This document shows, in pieces, positions 37,314 through 45,716 of a stretch of DNA of 64,000 bases. Both the position numbers and the translations under genes were made by a program. The notes beneath the pieces were generated by a model. That model saw only the letters and a list, made by a program, of their open reading frames with translations. It was not told where the DNA came from and did not search any database. The stretch lies in NCBI RefSeq assembly GCF_034933565.1, contig NZ_JAYFNG010000011.1, positions 62,001 to 126,000 on the forward strand. Direction: 5' to 3'. Source of the DNA: Raineyella sp034933565 (GTDB lineage: Bacteria > Actinomycetota > Actinomycetes > Propionibacteriales > Propionibacteriaceae). The first letter of the stretch is position 1. Each line of letters starts with the position of its first letter.

Positions 37314-40300
37314 CCACCCGGGCGCGCCGCGTCGCCGCCGAGATCCTCACCTGGCTCTACGTCATCGCCACCGTGGTGGCGGCGGCGGACTGGCTCCGGC
37401 ACCGCTTCGTCCGGCGCGCCTCCCGGTGGCTGATCCAGGAGTTCTTCGTCACCCTGAACGTCCCGGTCACCGCCTCACTCGTCTCGGTCATCGGCCTGGG
37501 TCTGCTCGCCGCCGCGGTCAGCAAGCGCAAACGCTTCGCGCTGATGGTGATCGCCGTCTTCCAGGTGATCGGGGTGGCGGCCGACATCACCGGCTTCGTC
37601 TTCGCCCTGCAGCACCGCCCGATGCCGTCGATCCCGCTCACCGACATCGACCGGGGGGTGATGTCGGCGATCAACCTGGCGATCTCGCTGGCCCTGCTGG
37701 TCACCATGTTCTGGCTGCGGCCGGCCTTCCCGGCCCGGGTCAAACGCGGCTCGTGGGGCATCGCGATCGGCATCCTCACCGTCGGGATCCTGCTCGACCT
37801 CGGGCTGACCCACCTGCTGATCCGCACCACCACCGAGGCCCAGGGCCCCACCTGGCAGGTCCTCCTGGTCGCCCTGCTCAACGCCGTCGGGCTGCCCGGC
37901 CCGCACGCCTGGCACGTCATGGTCGGTCGGATGATCCCGCAGCTGACCGGCGCGATCGCCGGCCTCTCGCTGCTGTTCGCGGTCGGCGCGTTCCTCCGGT
38001 CGGCCCGGTTCACCGGTAGCTGGCAGCAGGACAACGAGCTGGACCTGCGCCGCCTGCTGGCCGAGTACGGCGAGGACGACTCACTGGGCTACTACGCCAC
38101 CCGGCGCGACAAGATGCTCTACTTCTCCGACAACCGCCGCGCGGTGATCGCCTACCGGGTGATCGGGTCGGTCTGCCTGGCCAGCGGCGACCCGATCGGG
38201 GACCGCCGGATGTGGCCCGACCTCGTCCACGCCTGGGCGTCGTACGCCCGTACGTACGGCTGGACACCGGCCGTGCTGGCCTGCTCGGAGGCCGGCGCCC
38301 GGGTGTACGCGACCTCGATCGGCACCGAGGTGATCAACCTCGGCGACGAGGCGATCCTGCACCCGGAGCGGTTCCGGCTGGACTCGACCGGCATGACCAC
38401 CGTCCGGCACGCGCAACGCCGGGCCCGCCGCAGCGGGGTGACCGTACGGATCCAGCGGGCCGACGATCTCGACGAGGTCGAATCGGCACGGCTGGCGCAG
38501 CTGTCCGGGGACTGGCGGGTCGGCGGCACCGAACGTGGATTCTCGATGGCGCTGGGCCGGTTCGGTGATCCGGCGGACGGGCGCAGCCTGCTCGTCACCG
38601 CGTACGACGCCGACGACGAGCCGATCGCGCTGCTCAGCTTCGTGCCGTGGGGCCGGCGCGGGCTGTCGCTGGACCTGATGCGGCGCTCCGCCGAGGCACC
38701 CAACGGCACCAACGAGCTGCTGATCACCGAGTTGATCGCCTGGTGCACCGACAACGGTGTCTCCCGGATCTCACTCAATTTCGCGTTCTTCCGACGGGTG
38801 TTCGCCGAGGCGGAGGACGTCAGCGCCGGCGCCCTCACCCGGCTCAACTCCCAGGTGCTGAGCTGGATGGACCGCTACTGGCAGGTCGAGCGGCTCTACC
38901 TGTCCAACGCCAAGTACCAGCCGACCTGGCAGTCGCGCTACGTCTGCCTGCCGTCGATCATCGACCTGGTGCCGGTCGCCATCGCCTCCGCCCGGGCGGA
39001 GGGGTTCCTGCCGCTGACCCCGTGGCAGCGCGGCGTCGAGGTCGACGGCGTCCTCGACGCCGACCACGTGGCCGCGGTGCGGGAGCTGGAGACCCGCCGG
39101 CCGCTCGAGCGCCTGCACCCGCGTCGCGACGACCAGACCCGCCACCGGCTGTCCCACCTCGCCGGCCTGCGGGCCGCCGGCCGGTCCGGCTACCCGCTGG
39201 GCCGCACCGAGGTCGTCCGGCTCTCGACGGTCGACCCGGAGCACCTCGACGGGCGCGACATCGTCGGCCGGGTCCGTCGGATCCGCGACCACGGCGGAGC
39301 GTGCTTCGTCGACGTGACCGACGGCCGGGTGAGCGCCCAGTTCGTCCTGCTGGCCGACCGGATGGGCCGGGCCGCGGTGCGGGAGTTCGCCCGGCTGGTC
39401 GACTCCGGCGACCTCGTCCAGTTCGGCGCCGAGCCGATGGTGACCCGCACCGGGACCGCGTCGTGGGGCGTCGGCTCGTGGCGGATGCTGTCGAAGTCGC
39501 TGCGGCCGGTGCCGTGGGAGGGCTTCGACAACCCCGACGCGCGGCTGCGCAACCGCTCGCTGGACCTGCTGGTCCACCCCGAGGAGGCCGACATCCTGCT
39601 GGCCCGCTCCCGGGCGATTGACGCGATCCGCACCACGATGCGCACCCGGGGCTACCAGGAGGTGGAGACGCCGATCCTCCAGACGGTCCACGGCGGCGCC
39701 AGCGCCCGGCCGTTCCGCACCGAGATCAACGCCTACAGCACCGACCTGGTGCTGCGGATCGCCCCCGAGCTGATGCTCAAGCGGCTGCTGGTCGGCGGCC
39801 TCGGCCCGATCTTCGAGCTGGGCCGCAACTTCCGCAACGAGGGCGCCGATGCCACCCACAATCCCGAGTTCACCTCCCTCGAGGCGTACGAACCCTTCGC
39901 CGACTACACCGACATGCGCCACCTCACCGAGCAGCTGGTCCGGGCCGCCGCGGTGGCCGTGCACGGCCGCGAGGTGATGCCGCTCGACCTGGGCGAGGGC
40001 ACCGAGCTGGTCGACATCGCCGACGAATGGCCGGTGGTCAGCGTCTGTGACGCGGTGTCGGCGGCCGTCGGCGCCACGGTGACGATCGACACCGACCTGG
40101 AGACGCTGCTGGACCTCGCCGACCGGTACGGCATCCACGTCCGCGACGGCTGGGGGCCCGGCGCGCTGATCGAGGAACTGTACGGCGAGCTGGTCGAGCC
40201 GGTCACCGTACGGCCCACGTTCTACACCGACTTCCCGGCCGAGACCTCTCCGCTGGCCGGCCCGCACCGCACCCGGCCCGGCCTGGTCGAGCGCTGGGAC

Positions 40301-40570
40301 CTGGTCGCCGGCGGGATGGAGCTCGGCACCGCGTACTCGGAGCTGACCGACCCGCTGGAGCAGCGCCGCCGCTTCGTCGAGCAGTCCTGGCGAGCCGCGG
40401 CCGGCGACCCCGAGGCGATGGAGGTCGACGAGGACTTCCTCACCGCCCTCGAGGTCGGGCTGCCGCCCGCCGGCGGGCTCGGGCTCGGCGTCGACCGCCT
40501 CGTGATGGCGCTGACCGACCGCCCGATCCGCGAGGTGCTGACCTTCCCGTTCGTCCGCCCGCGGAGCTGA
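37310..40570 (+). CDS. lysX: Bifunctional lysylphosphatidylglycerol synthetase/lysine-tRNA ligase LysX
   Basis: Fusion that charges tRNA with lysine and transfers the lysine to phosphatidylglycerol, lowering negative membrane charge and resistance to cationic peptides; known best from mycobacteria. 1086 residues. Order: six or so membrane helices (about 8-230), MprF-type GNAT-like transferase domain from about 237 (LLAEYGEDDSLGYYATRRDK) to about 560, OB-fold anticodon domain about 630-720 (GRVRRIRDHGGACFVDVTDG), and class II aaRS core with motif 2 FELGRNFRNEG (near 834) and motif 3 GLGLGVDRLVMALTDRP (near 1057). The start overlaps the esterase stop (ATGA). Confidence 0.95.
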   Translation: MTTRARRVAAEILTWLYVIATVVAAADWLRHRFVRRASRWLIQEFFVTLNVPVTASLVSVIGLGLLAAAVSKRKRFALMVIAVFQVIGVAADITGFVFALQHRPMPSIPLTDIDRGVMSAINLAISLALLVTMFWLRPAFPARVKRGSWGIAIGILTVGILLDLGLTHLLIRTTTEAQGPTWQVLLVALLNAVGLPGPHAWHVMVGRMIPQLTGAIAGLSLLFAVGAFLRSARFTGSWQQDNELDLRRLLAEYGEDDSLGYYATRRDKMLYFSDNRRAVIAYRVIGSVCLASGDPIGDRRMWPDLVHAWASYARTYGWTPAVLACSEAGARVYATSIGTEVINLGDEAILHPERFRLDSTGMTTVRHAQRRARRSGVTVRIQRADDLDEVESARLAQLSGDWRVGGTERGFSMALGRFGDPADGRSLLVTAYDADDEPIALLSFVPWGRRGLSLDLMRRSAEAPNGTNELLITELIAWCTDNGVSRISLNFAFFRRVFAEAEDVSAGALTRLNSQVLSWMDRYWQVERLYLSNAKYQPTWQSRYVCLPSIIDLVPVAIASARAEGFLPLTPWQRGVEVDGVLDADHVAAVRELETRRPLERLHPRRDDQTRHRLSHLAGLRAAGRSGYPLGRTEVVRLSTVDPEHLDGRDIVGRVRRIRDHGGACFVDVTDGRVSAQFVLLADRMGRAAVREFARLVDSGDLVQFGAEPMVTRTGTASWGVGSWRMLSKSLRPVPWEGFDNPDARLRNRSLDLLVHPEEADILLARSRAIDAIRTTMRTRGYQEVETPILQTVHGGASARPFRTEINAYSTDLVLRIAPELMLKRLLVGGLGPIFELGRNFRNEGADATHNPEFTSLEAYEPFADYTDMRHLTEQLVRAAAVAVHGREVMPLDLGEGTELVDIADEWPVVSVCDAVSAAVGATVTIDTDLETLLDLADRYGIHVRDGWGPGALIEELYGELVEPVTVRPTFYTDFPAETSPLAGPHRTRPGLVERWDLVAGGMELGTAYSELTDPLEQRRRFVEQSWRAAAGDPEAMEVDEDFLTALEVGLPPAGGLGLGVDRLVMALTDRPIREVLTFPFVRPRS

Positions 40571-40670
40571 CCGGCTCGTACGTCCATCCCCTGAGCAGCT
40601 CGGGCCGGCCCCTGGGGCGTCGCCACCGACAGGGACCTCGGCCCCTTCCCTCCGGTCACCACCCGGCCGG

Positions 40671-42662
40671 TCACAACGACGTCGGGTCCGGCAGCCGGCC
40701 CTCGTCGCGGGCGGCGAACCACTCCGGGGCGCGCAGCTGCAGCCACGCCGCCAGGGTGACCGAGGCCAGCCAGCCCATCACCACCCCGCCGAAGCGTGGG
40801 CTGTCCGGGACGACCTGCAGCAGGGCCGTGCCCGACGCCAGCGAGGCGAACAGGGTGCCGACGAGAGCGGCGACCAGGGATGCCGCGGCGGTGCCGACGA
40901 ACAGCGGGTCGGCCCACGGGATCGCCCGGCGGACCCAGTCACGCGCGGTGTCGGCGAAGGTGAGCACAACGCCGCCGGCCACCAGGGCCAGGGCGTACGC
41001 CAGGTCGGGCCACAGCGCGATGCCGATGATGACCACCAGTCCGACGATCGCGACCACGCTCTGCTTGCGGGGCAGCCGGTCGGCCCACCAGGCGGCGATC
41101 GCCAGCGCGGCACCCACGCACACCCCGGCCGCCCCCGGGCCGACGCCGCGCCAGTCGGGGCCGAACGCGGTCGTGGAGTCCAGCAGGGCGCCCCACTGCA
41201 GGCCGTCGCCGGCCACGGCGGAGGCGGCTGTCGCGGTGAGGCTCAGCGCGGCACCCGCGATCGCCGTGGGACGGCGTGGGGTGCTGAGCAGCCGGGCGAG
41301 CACGGCGGCGGCGATCCAGCAGCCGACGACAGCACCGATCCCGGCCAGGGCCGGCTGCGGAGCGCGGTACCAGGGCACCAGCCCACCGGCGAGCAGTGCC
41401 ACCGGCCAGGTGGTGAGGGCGGCCGCGAGCCAGGGTGCCGGCCACCATCGGCGGCGCAGCACCATGACGAGCGCGGCGACCAGCAGCGCGGCGAAGAGAC
41501 CCGCGGCGGTGGCCATGATCGGGCCGCGCCGCTGCAGCGCGGCGGCGTCGGTGAGCAACCGCTCCGCGGCCGCCGATGAGACCGTCCCCGGCACCACGCC
41601 CAGGGCGGCGCCGGTCGTCCGGACCGGTCCGGTGCGCGGCGCCGTTCCCGTTGCCACTCCCGGTGCCACTGCCGTTCCTGCTGGCGTTCCCGTTCCTGCT
41701 GGCGTTCCCGCACCGGCGGGCGTTCCCGTTCCTGCTGGCGTTCCCGCGCCCGCTGAGGGGGCGGCCGGGGACGTGCCGGGGGAGGCGGCACGCAGCTGGG
41801 CGATGACGGTGGCGCTGACGTCGGCCAGCGAGATCACTCCGCTGCGCGCGGTGGTGGTCGAGGACAGCGCGCCGGCCGGTGCCGTCGAACCGGCCGGATC
41901 GATCCGGTAGGCGAGCTGGACCGAGGAGACGGTCCGGGTCGCGGTCGGGTCGAGCCGGAACGGTCGGGCGAGCGGGCCCGAGGGCCCCAGGCCGACGACC
42001 AGCACGGTGGTGTCGGAGCGCTCGGTCAGCCGCCGGATCATCGCCTCCGAGCCGAGCACCGGGTCGACCAGGGTGACCCGGCAGTCGGAGGCGTAGTCGC
42101 CTGCGGCCCAGGTGCTGGGCTCGAGGTAGTGGGCGACGGAGCCGTCCGGGCCGGCCGCGGCCAGTGCCGCGCCCGGCCCGACCGCGTCGAGGCAGGCGGC
42201 CGGATCGGTCGCGTCGGCGGGAATGGAGCGCTGCAGGGCACCGAGGTCGACGGCGTACGGCGCGTTGAGCGCGGTCAGCTGGGACCAGTTGGAGATCGCG
42301 GCCGGGCCGCTGCCGCTCAGCCGGGCGGCCGGGGTGAGGACGAGCTCGGGGGCGCACTGGTCCCCGGTGCGGGCCTGGGCGCCGGCGCCCAGGCTCAGCC
42401 AGGCCGCGGAGACGCAGTCCCCCTCGTCGCGGCCCGCGGACACGACACCGTACGCGGCGGTGGCGGATCGGGTGTCGAGCAGTTCCCGGTCGAGCGGCAG
42501 CAGCGACGTACGCTCCCCCGCCCCGATCACCACCAGATGCTCGGCGGCGACCGGTGACGGCGTGACCTGCACCGGACGGGCGATGCCGAGCAGGACCCCC
42601 AGGACGACCGCCAGCCCTACGAGGTGGCGCAGCCAGCGGTGCTGCCACCAGGTCGTGGACAC
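40671..42662 (-). CDS. Polytopic membrane protein with large N-terminal exported domain
   Basis: Unrecognised 663-residue protein. One N-terminal hydrophobic segment (about 13-30) is followed by an extracytoplasmic region to about residue 390 (opens LVVIGAGERTSLLPLDREL and has several Cys), then about nine membrane helices. The exported region ends in a Gly-Thr-Pro-Ala repeat (GTPAGTGTPAGAGTPAG and onward, encoded around 41640-41760), a flexible linker that looks like an in-frame repeat expansion. Its GTG start lies four bases after the purQ stop, so it is probably translated with purS-purQ. No purine function can be deduced; it may simply share the transcript. Confidence 0.75.
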   Translation of the reverse strand: MSTTWWQHRWLRHLVGLAVVLGVLLGIARPVQVTPSPVAAEHLVVIGAGERTSLLPLDRELLDTRSATAAYGVVSAGRDEGDCVSAAWLSLGAGAQARTGDQCAPELVLTPAARLSGSGPAAISNWSQLTALNAPYAVDLGALQRSIPADATDPAACLDAVGPGAALAAAGPDGSVAHYLEPSTWAAGDYASDCRVTLVDPVLGSEAMIRRLTERSDTTVLVVGLGPSGPLARPFRLDPTATRTVSSVQLAYRIDPAGSTAPAGALSSTTTARSGVISLADVSATVIAQLRAASPGTSPAAPSAGAGTPAGTGTPAGAGTPAGTGTPAGTAVAPGVATGTAPRTGPVRTTGAALGVVPGTVSSAAAERLLTDAAALQRRGPIMATAAGLFAALLVAALVMVLRRRWWPAPWLAAALTTWPVALLAGGLVPWYRAPQPALAGIGAVVGCWIAAAVLARLLSTPRRPTAIAGAALSLTATAASAVAGDGLQWGALLDSTTAFGPDWRGVGPGAAGVCVGAALAIAAWWADRLPRKQSVVAIVGLVVIIGIALWPDLAYALALVAGGVVLTFADTARDWVRRAIPWADPLFVGTAAASLVAALVGTLFASLASGTALLQVVPDSPRFGGVVMGWLASVTLAAWLQLRAPEWFAARDEGRLPDPTSL

Positions 42663-42666
42663 GGCC

Positions 42667-43344
42667 TCAGGACACCCGCTGCAGGTAGTCGATCAGGCTG
42701 GCGAAGAAGGGGACGCCGTCGGTGGTCGGCGCCGCGTCGGGGTCGACGTTGTGCTCCGGGTGCGGCATCAGCCCGACGACGTTGCCACGCTGGTTGGTGA
42801 TCCCGGCGATGTCGTGGGCAGATCCGTTCGGGTTGTCGACGTAGCGGAAGACGACCTGGTCATTGTCCTCGAGCCGCTTCAGCGTGTCCTCGTCGGCGAT
42901 GTAGTTGCCCTCGCCCGACTTCAGGACGATGGTGATCTCCTGGCCACGCTTGAAGGCGTTCGACCAGACCGTGTCGCGGGTCTCGACGCGCAGCTTCTGG
43001 TCACGGCAGACGAAGGTCCGCGAGGCGTTGCGCATCAGCGCGCCGGGCAGCAGGTGGGCCTCGGCCAGCACCTGGAACCCGTTGCAGATGCCGAGCACCG
43101 GCAGCCCGTCGCGCGCGGCCTTGATCAGCTCGCCCATCACCGGGGAGAACCGGGCGATCGCACCGCAGCGCAGGTAGTCACCGTACGAGAACCCGCCGGG
43201 CAGGATGACCGCGTCGACCCCCTCGAGGGTGTCGCTGCCGTGCCAGAGGGCGACCGGCTCCGAGCCGGTCAGCCGGACCGCACGCGCCGCGTCCGAGTCG
43301 TCGAGCGTGCCCGGGAAGGTGACGACGCCGATCCGGGCGGTCAC
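42667..43344 (-). CDS. purQ: Phosphoribosylformylglycinamidine synthase subunit PurQ
   Basis: Glutaminase subunit that feeds ammonia to PurL. 225 residues, class I amidotransferase with nucleophile Cys in LGICNGFQ and the His/Glu pair in PHPEHN, and PGGFSYGDYLR near residue 50. Its GTG start overlaps the purS stop (GTGA), so it is coupled to purS. purL is 17 kb away on the same strand. Confidence 0.97.
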   Translation of the reverse strand: MTARIGVVTFPGTLDDSDAARAVRLTGSEPVALWHGSDTLEGVDAVILPGGFSYGDYLRCGAIARFSPVMGELIKAARDGLPVLGICNGFQVLAEAHLLPGALMRNASRTFVCRDQKLRVETRDTVWSNAFKRGQEITIVLKSGEGNYIADEDTLKRLEDNDQVVFRYVDNPNGSAHDIAGITNQRGNVVGLMPHPEHNVDPDAAPTTDGVPFFASLIDYLQRVS

Positions 43345-43583
43345 TCTTCCACCCGCACGTCGAAGTTCTCGATCACCGTGTTGGCCAGCAGACGCTCGGC
43401 GGCCTCCCGGACCTCGGCCAGGCGTTCCTCGGTCACGTCGCCGTCCACCTCGATCTCGAAGCGCTTGCCCTGGCGTACGGACAACCCGGCGAACCCGAGG
43501 CGGCCGAGCGCGCCGGTCACAGCCTTGCCCTGGGGGTCAAGGATCTCCGGCTTGGGCATGACGTCCACAATTACACGGGCCAT
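43341..43583 (-). CDS. purS: Phosphoribosylformylglycinamidine synthase subunit PurS
   Basis: Small (80 residues) structural subunit bridging PurL and PurQ in the FGAM synthase complex. Recognisable by ARVIVDVMPKPEILDPQGKA and the LSVRQGKRFEIEVDGD beta hairpin. TAGGAT at 43591-43596 lies seven bases before ATG 43583, so it heads a leaderless purS-purQ-membrane protein transcript. The frame is open upstream but without similarity. Confidence 0.96.
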   Translation of the reverse strand: MARVIVDVMPKPEILDPQGKAVTGALGRLGFAGLSVRQGKRFEIEVDGDVTEERLAEVREAAERLLANTVIENFDVRVEE

Positions 43584-43696
43584 GGCGCCGATCCTAGCGT
43601 GTCGGCTCCCACCCCCGCGCCGGGTCCCGTCCGCGGGCGCCGGCCCCTGCCCGGCACGCCCGGCCCAGGTCACGGGGCCGAACGGTGCCGTACAGG

Positions 43697-44998
43697 TCAC
43701 GCCCCTGCGGGTCGCCCCTCCCCGGGCGTCCACACACAGGACGGGTCCGGGCCCAGCAGGTCGCCGGTCACCGCGTACGCCCGGGAACGGGAGCCGCCGC
43801 AGACGTCGCGGAACTCGCAGACGCCGCATGCGCCGCCGAAGCCCTCCGGGCGCCGCAGCGACTGCAGGATCGGCGAGTCGCGATAGATCGCCCGCAGGCC
43901 GTCGTCCTTCACCGAGCCGCAGTGGAACGGCAGGAACCCCGACGGGTAGACGTCGCCGGTGTGGTCGACGAAGACGAACCCGCGCCCCGCGTTGACGTCG
44001 ATCGGCGGCCGCGGCACCCGCGTGGGGACGATCTCATGGCCGAGCACCTCGACGGTGCCGGCGACCAACCGGTCGTGCAGCGCCCCGGTGGCGGGCAGCG
44101 GCAGGTCACGGGCCCGGGCGGCGGCACGCTGGATGATCACCCGGCGGTACTGCGGGGCCTCGGTGGTCTTGATCGCCACCAGGGAAGAGACGTCCGCGAG
44201 CCAGTGCAGGACATCCTCGACCTCCGCGGCGTCCAGCGCCCCGAGGTTCTCCCCGCGGCCGGTCGGGACCAGGAAGAACACGCTCCACAGGCCGACGCCC
44301 ATCTCCAGCACGTCACCGAGCAGCTGCGGCAGTTCGTCGACGTTGCCCTTGGTGACAGTGGTGTTCACCTGGAGCCGCAGGCCCTCGTCGCGGACCATGG
44401 TGGCGGCCCGCCGGGTGGCGGCGTACGTCCCCTCGAAGCCGCGGAAGGCGTCGTGGGTCTGCGGCCGGGCCCCGTCCAGGGACAGCGAGACGGCCTTCGC
44501 CCCCGCGGCGTGCAGCTCGGCCAGCCGTTCGGCGGTGAACTTCGGCGTCACCGACGGCGACAGCGCCACCGACAACCCGGCCGCCGTCCCGTGCGCGACC
44601 AGCTCGGCCAGGTCCGCCCGCTCGAACGGGTCGCCACCGGTCAGCACGACCAACGGGCGTGGCGTGTCCCATCGGGCGATGTCGTCCAGCAGCGCCTTGC
44701 CCTGGTCGGTGGAGAGCTGACGCGGATCGGCCCGGGTCTGGGCATCGGCCCGGCAGTGCCGACACACCAGCTGGCAGGCCCGGGTCACCTCCCAGATCAC
44801 GATGAACGGCTTGTCCCCGATGTCCTGGTGCTGGTGCCGTACGACCCGCCGGGTCGCGGTGCTCGCGCCGCTACTGGTGCTGGTGCTGGCAGTGCTACTG
44901 GTACGGCCGCTGGTGCTGGCAGCGCTGCTGGTACGGCCGCTGGTGCTGGCAGTGCTACTGCCAATACTGGTGCTGCTGCCGATGCTGGTGAGCGTCAT
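43697..44998 (-). CDS. Radical SAM/SPASM domain protein (TIGR04053-like)
   Basis: 433 residues. Radical SAM core with the 4Fe-4S triad Cys75-x3-Cys79-x2-Cys82 (RACQLVCRHCRA), GGDPFER and SLSLDGARPQTHD, and a C-terminal SPASM-type cluster region with Cys360, Cys391, Cys394, Cys400 and Cys421 (CGVCEFRDVCGGSRSRAYA). This fits the actinobacterial TIGR04053 group, which resembles the heme d1/AhbD-type and peptide-modifying enzymes. No precursor peptide or heme gene is adjacent. The first 50 residues are almost only Ser, Thr, Gly, Ala and Arg with a 10-residue period, yet GGAGG lies five bases before ATG 44998, so this tail is really translated. A later start is not available before the core. Confidence 0.88.
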   Translation of the reverse strand: MTLTSIGSSTSIGSSTASTSGRTSSAASTSGRTSSTASTSTSSGASTATRRVVRHQHQDIGDKPFIVIWEVTRACQLVCRHCRADAQTRADPRQLSTDQGKALLDDIARWDTPRPLVVLTGGDPFERADLAELVAHGTAAGLSVALSPSVTPKFTAERLAELHAAGAKAVSLSLDGARPQTHDAFRGFEGTYAATRRAATMVRDEGLRLQVNTTVTKGNVDELPQLLGDVLEMGVGLWSVFFLVPTGRGENLGALDAAEVEDVLHWLADVSSLVAIKTTEAPQYRRVIIQRAAARARDLPLPATGALHDRLVAGTVEVLGHEIVPTRVPRPPIDVNAGRGFVFVDHTGDVYPSGFLPFHCGSVKDDGLRAIYRDSPILQSLRRPEGFGGACGVCEFRDVCGGSRSRAYAVTGDLLGPDPSCVWTPGEGRPAGA

Positions 44999-45019
44999 GA
45001 AGGCCTCCGATCAGCCCTC

Positions 45020-45044
45020 ATTATGCACGGGGTATATGTGTCAA
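45020..45044 (-). promoter_or_regulatory. Candidate promoter of the radical SAM gene
   Basis: An AT-rich island in otherwise GC-rich DNA. On the minus strand TTGACA (45044-45039) is followed by CATAAT (45025-45020), but the 13-base spacer is short for sigma-70, so one of the hexamers may be coincidental. It lies about 20 bases before the ribosome-binding site of ATG 44998. Confidence 0.35.
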
Positions 45045-45216
45045 ATGCCTCGTGTCACATGCCTCGGCCCACGTCCTCGGGGTCCGAGGGTGGCCTCGGG
45101 TGGCCCTCGGGTCGCCTTGGGTAACCCTTGGTCACGCTGGACAACCCCTGGGGCAGCCTCCGTCGCCTCGCCTGGTCCTCGGGGTTGCCTTGGGGTAGTC
45201 CATCAGATCGCCGCGG

Positions 45217-45600
45217 GTCGCGTCGCGACTTCCCGCGGATGCTCGGGCGTTCCCGCGGATCCCCTCAGATCAGCGGGAAACCACCAATGTCCGCGGCAAC
45301 CCTTGCCTGCGACCAGGACCCGTCTCAGACGAACGAGGGGCCTTGTGGATCGCCACGGATCGCCATGGGCAGCACCTCGGGCCGTCTCGGTCGCGTAGCG
45401 ATTTCCCGCGGATGCTCGGGCGTTCCCGCGGATCCCCTCAGATCAGCGGGAAGCCAACAACATCCGCGGCAACGTCCAAGGCAAACCAACAACGTCCGCG
45501 GGAAGCCAACAACATCCGCGGCAGTGTCCGAGGCAAACCGACAACGTCCGCGGCAGCCCCACGGCAGCCCCACGGCATCCGCAGGAAGCCACCAACGTCC
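45217..45600. repeat. Nested direct repeats between the radical SAM gene and purC
   Basis: An 84-bp unit at 45217-45300 recurs at 45390-45473 with six mismatches (period 173). The end of the second copy runs into a 52-bp tandem duplication (45448-45499 and 45500-45551), and smaller copies of a CAACGTCCGCGGCAG-like word continue to about 45600. The unit contains CCGCGGAT words in both orientations. No gene is evident in the 700-base gap 44999-45705. Confidence 0.8.
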
Positions 45601-45626
45601 GGCGGCAGCCCGACACCCGACCCGGA

Positions 45627-45716
45627 CGCGACTCAGGCGAACGCCGGGCCGAGAAGCCCGGCACCCGGCAGGCACCCGGCACCCGGCACGCAGCCCGGGC
45701 GCGACTCAGGCGAACG
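45627..45716. repeat. Copy of the purC 3' end 73 bp downstream of the gene
   Basis: CGCGACTCAGGCGAACG occurs at 45627-45643 and 45700-45716 without mismatch. The right copy contains the purC stop codon (45706-45708). Confidence 0.8.
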
